NCBI GenBank assembly: GCA_938084085.1 | Contig: CALKDV010000403.1 | Location: 1 to 7,655 of the forward strand | Length of the DNA: 7,655 nucleotides | Direction: 5' to 3' | From: an uncultured Nannocystaceae bacterium | GTDB taxonomy: Bacteria > Myxococcota_A > Polyangia > Nannocystales > Nannocystaceae | Part shown: positions 1 through 5,526 of the stretch, in pieces | How the letters are laid out: each line of letters starts with the position of its first letter | How positions within the stretch are numbered: position 1 is the first letter of the stretch | Made by a program: the position numbers and the translations under genes | Notes under the pieces: model-generated | What the model saw: only the letters and a program-made list of their open reading frames with translations | Databases searched by the model: none | Told to the model about the DNA's origin: nothing

Positions 1-129
1 CATCATGACGTAGGTGCTGTCTTCGCGGGGGCAAAGACGGTCGAGGGGATCGAGGACAAACAGCGCGCGGACGGTCACGTCGGGGAGCATACCGGTGCGA
101 AAGTTGAGGCGCTCGTCCGCTTCGTTCAT
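1..129 (-). CDS. gshB: Glutathione synthase, N-terminal fragment (runs off the left edge)
   Basis: Only the first 43 codons are present, read on the minus strand from the ATG at 129-127, and the frame is open to base 1. Residues 23-43 read LFVLDPLDRLCPREDSTYVMM. This fits the opening of prokaryotic GshB, where a short beta strand is followed by DP, then a K/R-x-D-[ST]-[TSF] segment and a run of Met/Leu (E. coli has MDP...KKDSSFAML). GshB joins gamma-glutamylcysteine and glycine using ATP in the cytoplasm. The ATP-grasp domain lies outside the window. Family members usually start only a few residues before this strand, so the ATG at 129 gives a leader about 20 residues too long. Met14 (90-88) or the GTG at Val18 (78-76) could be the true start. 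An AGG lies 10 bases before the ATG at 129; neither alternative has a clear ribosome site. The gene is divergent from the plus-strand run that follows. Confidence 0.75.
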   Translation of the reverse strand, partial: MNEADERLNFRTGMLPDVTVRALFVLDPLDRLCPREDSTYVMM

Positions 130-271
130 ACTTGTCTTACCTGTGCCTACATCAAACGACACAAACGCACATGATCTGCGAAACTCGAGCGCGATTCACG
201 CACTCCCAGAGCCAGGACGGTGGTCGCGCGTATCACGCATATCTCTGGTTCGACGAGAAGTCCGCGAATTC

Positions 272-649
272 GTGCCCGACGGCAATCTAAAGCTGCTCTT
301 TGCGGAGGCGGAGCACGTGGTGGAAGGCGGGATGGATCAAGACGGGAAGGGCTTCGCATCTGTGATGACGACGATCTGCCTCGGACGCACCGCCGGGTTG
401 TTTCGCGAGCACCCCGACGAGGCGACCACCGCCAAGCTCGTGGAGCTTCTTCGAGACGATCCACGGATCCGGGCGCGACTCATTGCCGTGGGACGCGCGG
501 AGTTCGAGCGGCGAGGAGATTCACGGGCGCGCAGCTGTCGGGCAGAGATGGATGTCCGCTTGAGGTTCGAAGACAGCCAGCTGCTCATGGATGGCGACCT
601 CGTGCTATTGCTCGAACAACCCGAGCGCCGCAAGCGAGGTGCTCGTTGA
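272..649 (+). CDS. Hypothetical protein, possibly the 3' part of a frameshifted gene
   Basis: I do not recognise this family. From the GTG at 272 the frame gives 125 residues, beginning MPDGNLKLLFAEAEHVVEGG and ending at TGA 647-649. Third codon positions are strongly G/C throughout, as expected for a real gene here. The product looks soluble: a Leu/Glu-rich helix near residues 5-20, a charged helix around residues 48-60, and a final strand-like DLVLLLE. I see no signal peptide or membrane segment. The start is weak, with GAGAAG 11 bases upstream as the only ribosome site. The in-frame codons just upstream of 272 look poor, while a different frame from ATG 171 looks more coding (see findings). 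The stop overlaps the TTG start of the next gene (TTGA), so the two are probably co-transcribed and coupled. Existence of a coding gene is fairly likely; its start and integrity are not. Confidence 0.55.
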   Translation: MPDGNLKLLFAEAEHVVEGGMDQDGKGFASVMTTICLGRTAGLFREHPDEATTAKLVELLRDDPRIRARLIAVGRAEFERRGDSRARSCRAEMDVRLRFEDSQLLMDGDLVLLLEQPERRKRGAR

Positions 650-1662
650 ACCTGGCCATGTCCACCACGTCTCGCACGCCTCCGATCCCGCTTCATCCCG
701 AAGCGTCTGCGGAGCAATACTACCGGGCCAGCGAGGTCTCGAAGCTCTTCGGCGTCCCCGTGAGTCGACTGCGATACTGGTCGCAGTCAGGGTTCATCCG
801 ACCGACGGGCACGGGGAACCGTGGCGGGTATCGCTTCACGGATCTCATCTCCATTAAGGTGGCCAAGGGGTTGCTCGACGCGGGAGTTCCGCTCCAGCGG
901 GTGCGTCGTAGCCTCGAGGCGCTCCGTCGCCGGCTCCCCGATGTTCAAGAACCCCTCGCGGCGCTGCGTATTCGTTGTGATCACGCGCGGGTGCTCGTCG
1001 ACGAGGAGGCTGGTGCATTCGAGGCAGACACGGGTCAACTCGTCTTGGACTTCAGCGTGCGGAAGTTGCGAAACGAAGCGGCGCAGGTACTTGAGCTGCC
1101 GCGTCCGACGAACACGTCGCAAGATGAAGAATTCTCGGCCCAGGCGATCTTCCTCAAGGCGCGAGAGCGAGACGCGCAATGTCGTCTTGAGGGCCGCGGC
1201 GCCGAAGCGTTGGACGAGGTCGAAGCGCTGTATCGTCACGCCATCGACGTGGACCCTGAATTCGCGGCCGCGTGGACGAACCTCGGCGGACTGCTCGCCG
1301 AGCGCGGGGATCTCGAAGAGGCGCGCGACGCCTTCGACGCGGCCCTAAAGATCGATCCAGATCAACCAGAAGCGCAACTCAACCTCTCCGAGCTCGCGTT
1401 GCGGGAGGGGGATTTTGAACTGGCGATCGTAGGATTTCGGACGGTCCTCGGGTCGGCGCCGGAGCTGCTTGAGGCCCACTATGGTCTGGCGCGCGCGCTC
1501 TTGGAGGTCGGCGGAAAGTCGCAAGCCTTGGCGCATCTGCGGCGTTTTTGCGAGGGGGTCACGCGCCTGCCTCACGACGAGCGTGATCCCGAGTTGGAGG
1601 CGCAGGCACGCGCGGCAGAGGGCGTGCTGAGGGAGCTGTCGCTCGGTGTCGACGGCGGCTGA
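646..1662 (+). CDS. MerR-type helix-turn-helix protein with C-terminal TPR repeats
   Basis: The protein has 338 residues. Residues 25-98 form a MerR-like winged helix-turn-helix: YYRASEVSKLFGV, then RLRYWSQSGFIRP, the wing GGYRF (60-64), and VAKGLLDAGVPLQRVRRSLEAL, matching the usual 'R-Y-W/Y...G-L-I-x-P...G-x-R-x-Y/F' layout. After a linker of about 75 residues come a partial TPR (about 173-205) and three TPR units (about 206-239, 240-273, 274-307) with repeated NLGxLLAERGDLEEARDAFxxALKIDPD-type patterns. It is probably a cytoplasmic transcription factor whose TPR tail binds a protein partner in place of the metal- or drug-binding tail of classical MerR proteins. I chose the TTG at 646 because GAGG (636-639) lies 6 bases upstream and the codon overlaps the previous stop. 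The ATG at 658 is the alternative, but its ribosome site would be 18 bases away. The 3' end overlaps the next gene by 17 bases. Confidence 0.85.
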   Translation: MNLAMSTTSRTPPIPLHPEASAEQYYRASEVSKLFGVPVSRLRYWSQSGFIRPTGTGNRGGYRFTDLISIKVAKGLLDAGVPLQRVRRSLEALRRRLPDVQEPLAALRIRCDHARVLVDEEAGAFEADTGQLVLDFSVRKLRNEAAQVLELPRPTNTSQDEEFSAQAIFLKARERDAQCRLEGRGAEALDEVEALYRHAIDVDPEFAAAWTNLGGLLAERGDLEEARDAFDAALKIDPDQPEAQLNLSELALREGDFELAIVGFRTVLGSAPELLEAHYGLARALLEVGGKSQALAHLRRFCEGVTRLPHDERDPELEAQARAAEGVLRELSLGVDGG

Positions 1663-3079
1663 TCCGTCGGTGGAGGATCAGGGGCGCGAGCGGGCTCTCG
1701 CGGCGCTCGTGCGCCGGTTTGGCAGCACCAAACTCGGTCGTGAATTTGGCCTGCATCGCGTGAGGGGGGTGGCGGACTTTCGAGCGTCGGTGCCCCTGTT
1801 TGACGGTCGCAGTCACGCGCGCGAGGTGGAGCCCGATCTAGGATTCGGTGAAGGAGATCCCCTGGAGCCCGGACCCGTCGACGGCGCGAGGAAGTCCACG
1901 CGCCCGTGGGAGGTCTGGTCTGCTCAGACGGAGGATTGGCCTCCTCAGCGCGTGTTGAGTTTACGCCGGGAGACCCAGGGGACGAGGGCCGCGGGTATTC
2001 GACGGGAGGACCTCGCGGCGCCAGGCGCTTGCGCGCCAGAGTTTCGTGGCCCGGAGGGGTTGCACGAGCTCAGTGCGATGCGGGCGGCGCTCACGGAGTT
2101 CGCTCCTGACACCCTCGTGGTGTCTTCGCTCGCCCTTTGTCGCAGTCTTGAACGACTGGGTCGTTGCCAGCTTGAGCGGCTGGCACCGTCCTTGAAGGTC
2201 ATCCTCGCCGAGCATGACTTTGAAGTTGTGTTGAGGACCCGCGCGTCGGTGCTCAATCTCGGATGGATCGAGCGAGCCGGACGGGTCGCGATTCCATCGG
2301 CGCACGGACCCCGCTCTGCGATGAGTCTGACCGGTCGTGATTTGATCGTCGAGCTGCTCCCGTGGACTGATCCGGACAAAGACGGGAGGTCGCAGCCAAG
2401 TGACGCGACCGTGTTGCCCGAGCACGCGGTGCTCGGGGCTCGCTATGAGGTGGTGCTGAGCGCTCCCACAGGCATGCTGCGCCGTCGAAGCGGCGCCCAT
2501 ATTCGTGTTATCGGATTCGAACCGCCTTCGCAGGCAGATCCTGGCTTGCGACCCCGGTTTGTTCGCCGGCTTCCGCCGCCCGCCGATCTTCGGGTGGAGG
2601 GCACAACCTTGGCGGGCGCGCGTCTTACGGCCGCGGTTCGGCAGGCGTTCCAACCCGAAGATCCCGCCTTGGTGGGCGCTTGGATCTCCGTGCGGCACTC
2701 CGCTCGATCACGCCTCGACGCGCCAGAGCGTGATGGTCGAGATCTCACGCGCTCAACTTTTTTTGAAGACACGGAGCTTGGACGTCCTGTGTCGGGGCCG
2801 CGACTCGGACGGAGGGCGGACACAGTCACGGTGCGTGTGGAGGTGCAGGGCGTGGCTCCTCCTCGACTGCCGCGGGAGTTGTCCTCGCGAATTGATCGCG
2901 ATCTGCGCCGTCGAAGCGCTCCCTACGCCCACCTACGCCACGACGGAGTCCTCCAAGCGCCCGAGGTGCGGATCTGCGCGTCCGGGACCACGCAAGCTGA
3001 ACAAATCGAGCGGGAACTGGCCCTTGACGGGCCGGTGCGAGGCGCGGTGATTCGTGTTGAGGTCTCTTCGGTCGCTTAA
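1646..3079 (+). CDS. Divergent GH3-like (auxin-responsive GH3 family-like) protein
   Basis: The 477-residue protein resembles GH3 acyl-acid-amido synthetases at three places in the right order. Residues 25-52 (FGSTKLGREFGLHRVRGVAD then FRASVPL) match the GH3 opening 'T.fGr..gf..i.s..dFr..vPl'. Residues 267-308 (YEVVLSAPTGMLRRRSGAHI, then RVIGFEP and RFVRR) match the 'YElv.T..gGLYRYr.GDvv.v.Gf...P...fv.R' block. Residues 427-443 (YAHLRHDGVLQAPEVRI) match the GH3 C-terminal end. Active GH3 enzymes adenylate a carboxylic acid and join it to an amino acid. Here the ATP loop (SSGT-like) is not visible where expected, and the Asp of the YRxGD block is replaced (RRRSGAH, 279-285), so it may be a non-catalytic relative. 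The GTG start has AGGGAG 10 bases upstream and overlaps the MerR-TPR gene. A later GTG at 1670 is possible. I see no signal peptide or membrane helix. Confidence 0.7.
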   Translation: MSTAADPSVEDQGRERALAALVRRFGSTKLGREFGLHRVRGVADFRASVPLFDGRSHAREVEPDLGFGEGDPLEPGPVDGARKSTRPWEVWSAQTEDWPPQRVLSLRRETQGTRAAGIRREDLAAPGACAPEFRGPEGLHELSAMRAALTEFAPDTLVVSSLALCRSLERLGRCQLERLAPSLKVILAEHDFEVVLRTRASVLNLGWIERAGRVAIPSAHGPRSAMSLTGRDLIVELLPWTDPDKDGRSQPSDATVLPEHAVLGARYEVVLSAPTGMLRRRSGAHIRVIGFEPPSQADPGLRPRFVRRLPPPADLRVEGTTLAGARLTAAVRQAFQPEDPALVGAWISVRHSARSRLDAPERDGRDLTRSTFFEDTELGRPVSGPRLGRRADTVTVRVEVQGVAPPRLPRELSSRIDRDLRRRSAPYAHLRHDGVLQAPEVRICASGTTQAEQIERELALDGPVRGAVIRVEVSSVA

Positions 3080-3102
3080 TCGCTCGCAGCATGTGGCCGA
3101 TG

Positions 3103-3108
3103 TACAAT
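3103..3108 (+). promoter_or_regulatory. Possible -10 box (TACAAT) before the HDOD gene
   Basis: TACAAT differs from the sigma-70 -10 consensus at one base. It sits in the 37-base gap between the GH3-like gene and the chosen HDOD start. No convincing -35 hexamer is found 16-18 bases upstream. Transcription from it would begin near A3115, two bases before the GTG at 3117, giving an almost leaderless message. This would fit the absence of a ribosome site there. This is a single-hexamer match and so weak evidence. Confidence 0.25.
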
Positions 3109-3116
3109 TCTGCAAG

Positions 3117-4046
3117 GTGGGTTTTTTCAAAGCCAGATCGGACGACACCGAGGGAGACGAGCGCCCAGGCGTGACCCTTGTGCATGAGGTGGAGGGGGTG
3201 GTCCCTGAAGCGTCACGCATCAAACAGCTCGCGGGATATATCGTCAAGCGGATCGAGAACGCGCGAGATCATAAGATCCCGATGCTGCCTGGAATCGCTC
3301 AACGTGCGATGGAGGTGGCAAACGATCCCGACGTATCCATTCGCGATCTTTCGAAGGTCATGAAGCCGGACGCCGTCTTAACGGCGCGGGTATTGTCTCT
3401 CTCGAACAGTCCGCTGTACGCACCGGCGAAGCGCATCACCAACCTCGACAGCGGTATCATGCTGCTCGGCGTCGGCTTGGTCCGAGACATCCTCTACCAG
3501 AGCGTCGCGGAGGCGCACATCTTCCGCGGAGACGCGGCCGTATTTTTGAGACAGCACCGACTTCATGGAATCGCCGTCGCGTACATCATGCGTCACATGA
3601 GCGGACACCTCGGGCTGAGCAAGGACTATGCGTTTTTGTCGGGGCTTCTTCATGACATCGGCACCGTGGTCTTGCGTCAGGTCCTCGACAAGGACGCGCC
3701 ACAAGGATACGACCCGTCGGACTTTGAGTTTGTGGCGGAGCAAATTCACACCCACATCGGCAAGCTCGTGTGCGAGCGCTGGGATCTGCCGGCCTCCGTG
3801 CAGGAGGTCGCCCGTCGCCATCACCGTTTTGAGTCGGGCGGCTCGCGAGATGGGTACTCCCAGCTTGGACACGTCGCCGCGGTCTCTGAGCGCCTCGCGG
3901 AGCACGTGGGACTCGGGGAGAAGCGAGGGATGAACCGCCTCGACGGATCTGAGATGGGCATGTTCTATCAGCTTGGACTCACCGAAGAGGCGATCAACTC
4001 GGCGATCTCCTTCGCCGAGTCCATTCGCGAGCGTCTCAAGCCCTAG
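3117..4046 (+). CDS. HDOD-domain signalling protein
   Basis: The protein has 309 residues from the GTG at 3117. An N-terminal stretch of about 50 residues precedes an HDOD domain (about 52-250). Visible markers are HKIPMLPGIAQRAMEVANDP (from 52), the LSLSNSPLYAPAKRI helix, FLSGLLHDIGTVVL with H179-D180, and ERWDLPASVQEVARRHHRF with H235-H236. HDOD domains are HD-fold proteins usually thought to be non-enzymatic and to act as protein-protein modules in bacterial signalling, often linked to cyclic-di-GMP, motility or stress. There is no attached receiver, GGDEF or EAL domain, so this is a stand-alone HDOD protein. The frame stays open back to a TTG at 3054 inside the previous gene. I prefer GTG 3117 because the product then begins MGFFKAR, outside the neighbour. 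GTG 3093 and GTG 3171 are alternatives, and none has a good ribosome site. The stop shares CTAG with pspA on the other strand. Confidence 0.85.
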   Translation: MGFFKARSDDTEGDERPGVTLVHEVEGVVPEASRIKQLAGYIVKRIENARDHKIPMLPGIAQRAMEVANDPDVSIRDLSKVMKPDAVLTARVLSLSNSPLYAPAKRITNLDSGIMLLGVGLVRDILYQSVAEAHIFRGDAAVFLRQHRLHGIAVAYIMRHMSGHLGLSKDYAFLSGLLHDIGTVVLRQVLDKDAPQGYDPSDFEFVAEQIHTHIGKLVCERWDLPASVQEVARRHHRFESGGSRDGYSQLGHVAAVSERLAEHVGLGEKRGMNRLDGSEMGMFYQLGLTEEAINSAISFAESIRERLKP

Positions 4047-5005
4047 GGCTGGCCGCTTGAATCACCGTCGTCTGCGAGAGAGCGCTTGAGCGCCTCAAGC
4101 TGTGCGTCGATCTCGTCGCTCGCCGCGCCGGCGGGGGCCGGGTCCATGTCAGAGGCTTCACCTTCGGTTGAGGCGGTGGAGGAGCCGTCTCCGGCGCTCG
4201 CCGCCTCGAGCGAGGGCTCGCTGGATTGACCGCTGTTGCCGGTCGCGTCACCTCCTGTGACCTCGCTGTCGCCGCCGGTCGCCGACGCGGGCGGGTCTTC
4301 TTGTTCGAGGGCTTTGGGGGCCGCCGCGCCGCCGGCACCGAGGGCCATTTTTTGCTTGAGTGCGTCGAGCTGGTCATCCATCGAGCTCGCCTCCAGCGCC
4401 TTGAATTGAGCGTCAAGGGAGGCCTCAGGCAGGGCCTCCGAGAGCTCCGCGGTCGCCTCCGCTTCCGCCTCGAGTTGCGTCACGCGGTCGGTCATGCGCT
4501 CGAAGGTATCGAAGGCGCTGGTGCCGTGGATATTCGCCAGGGTGTCGTTGATCGTCTGCTGGGCCTCCGCACGTTTTTGGCGGGACACCAGCAGGTTCCT
4601 CTTTCGCTTGGCCTCCTCAATTTTCAGTTCGAGCCCGCGAAGCGCCTCTTTGAGTTGTTCGACGGAGGTCTTTTGGAGTTCCCACTGTTGGCTGAGTTGC
4701 TCGGCGATCGCTTCGTGATCCGACTTTCGCTTGAGGGCTGCGCGGGCGAGATCGTCGTCGCCGGTCTTCACCGCGAGCATGGCCTTTTTTTCCCAGTCGG
4801 CGGCTTTGGTCGTCTCTTGATCGAACTGTCGCTTGATGCGTTTTTCATCCGCGATGGCGATGGCGACTTGCTTGCGCGCTTCGACGAGCTGCGTCTTCAT
4901 GTCCACGAGGACCTGGTTGAGCATCTTCTCCGGGTCTTCGGCCCGGTTGATCAACTCGTTCATATTGGAACGAATGAGCGTCCCTAGTCTGGAAAAAAGT
5001 CCCAT
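4043..5005 (-). CDS. pspA: PspA/IM30 (Vipp1) family protein with long C-terminal extension
   Basis: This 320-residue protein opens MGLFSRLGTLIRSNMNELIN, then RAEDPEKML, the classic PspA start: an amphipathic N-terminal helix followed by the [KR]AEDP motif. Residues 25-190 are a long charged coiled coil with WEKKAMLAVKTGDDDLARAAL (71-91), as in PspA. Residues 196-222 (SLDAQFKALE, MDDQLDALKQKMAL) correspond to the usual PspA C-terminus. The family forms rods and rings on the inner membrane, related to ESCRT-III, and limits envelope damage and proton leakage. Typical PspA ends near residue 220; this one continues with about 75 residues rich in Gly, Ala, Ser, Asp and Glu (223-296), then a further helix, EIDAQLEALKRSLA (298-311). 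The start is well supported: ATG with AGGA 9 bases upstream. No pspB, pspC or pspF is visible next to it, and I found no GG/GC sigma-54 promoter upstream. Confidence 0.93.
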   Translation of the reverse strand: MGLFSRLGTLIRSNMNELINRAEDPEKMLNQVLVDMKTQLVEARKQVAIAIADEKRIKRQFDQETTKAADWEKKAMLAVKTGDDDLARAALKRKSDHEAIAEQLSQQWELQKTSVEQLKEALRGLELKIEEAKRKRNLLVSRQKRAEAQQTINDTLANIHGTSAFDTFERMTDRVTQLEAEAEATAELSEALPEASLDAQFKALEASSMDDQLDALKQKMALGAGGAAAPKALEQEDPPASATGGDSEVTGGDATGNSGQSSEPSLEAASAGDGSSTASTEGEASDMDPAPAGAASDEIDAQLEALKRSLADDGDSSGQP

Positions 5006-5526
5006 GGTGTCGTTTCCTGAACCTGTTCGTGTTCGTGTCGGTCCTCGTCGGTCGAGGCGGCGATCGTGGATGAGGTGGGGAGGGTCGCGTGGTGCCCAAG
5101 AACAAACGCCGGGGCGGGCGAGTCGATTCCCAGAGTCAGAATATGTGATCTGGCGAGGAGCGCATCCATCAGATTCATCATCTTCGAAGAAGACGGCCCG
5201 AGCGTCCGGTGACTCCCGCTCAAGAGTGTGGGTCTAGGACGCCAATCCTCAAGCCGTGGGCGTTGCGGATTCGCGGGATCGGCGCGGGATCGGCGCGCGA
5301 GTGGTCGATAGGTCATGCGTGGCCGGGCGGTGGGGCGCATGGGTGGGAGGGATGGCGAGGGGCCAGGTCGCCGGAGGGCCGGGGCCGGCGGATCCGCGGA
5401 CTCTTGGAACTACGATGGACGACTGCTCGTAGATGGAGGGCCACAAAGGCCCGGCGATGGGCTCTTTGGCCTCGCTTTCTCCGGTTGGACGGCCGCGTCT
5501 AGGGCGTGGTATCAGGCAAATCTCCC
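5006..5526. other. Long region between divergent pspA and uppS with no supported gene
   Basis: About 520 bases separate the start of pspA (leftward) from the start of uppS (rightward), so both promoters should lie here. I found no good -35/-10 pair on either strand. Visible structure: the pspA ribosome site (AGGA on the minus strand, 5015-5018), a perfect 10-base palindrome TCTTCGAAGA (5181-5190), a tandem 11-base repeat (5272-5293), and a small hairpin GGGCC-ACAAA-GGCCC (5438-5452) without a T run. A plus-strand frame from ATG 5315 or 5339 runs to TGA 5528-5530, overlapping the uppS GTG as GTGA. Its first half is a Gly/Arg-rich run typical of chance frames in GC-rich DNA, so I do not call it a gene. 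Confidence 0.6.
5272..5293. repeat. Tandem 11-base direct repeat
   Basis: CGCGGGATCGG occurs twice in a row with no spacer (5272-5282 and 5283-5293), followed by a further CGCG. It lies in the pspA-uppS intergenic region. It could be a slippage product or a pair of binding sites; nothing in the sequence decides between these. Confidence 0.8.

Noticed and set aside
14..271. Plus-strand frame from ATG 14 leading into the hypothetical gene
   Set aside because: It runs antisense through the gshB start, its codons lack the usual G/C third-position bias, and the product is Arg/Ser-rich. Coding character begins only around 266-272.
220..645. In-frame extension of the MerR-TPR gene back to 220
   Set aside because: The extension is Arg-rich, antisense-like sequence overlapping the hypothetical gene in another frame. 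The MerR domain begins just after 646-658.
1961..2698. Minus-strand 245-residue frame opposite the GH3-like gene
   Set aside because: It lies within a plus-strand gene with family matches at both ends. The antisense product shows no domain pattern.
4226..4987. Long plus-strand frame opposite pspA (253 residues)
   Set aside because: It is the antisense shadow of a well-identified pspA gene and is rich in Arg, Leu and Gly, as expected for such shadows.
4984..5182. Minus-strand frame from the double ATG near 5180 that overlaps the pspA start (65 residues, DSPAPAFVLGHHATLP and a His/Glu-rich end)
   Set aside because: It overlaps the pspA ribosome site and first codons in another frame, has no ribosome site of its own and matches no family I know. 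It could be a leader peptide, but nothing supports that beyond being open.
5006..5250. Sigma-54 promoter for pspA, as in enterobacteria
   Set aside because: I looked for the GG-N10-GC pattern on the minus strand and found none with a convincing fit, and no pspF lies nearby.
5438..5452. Hairpin GGGCC-ACAAA-GGCCC as a terminator
   Set aside because: The stem is only five bases with no T run, and it lies upstream of uppS with no gene ending nearby.
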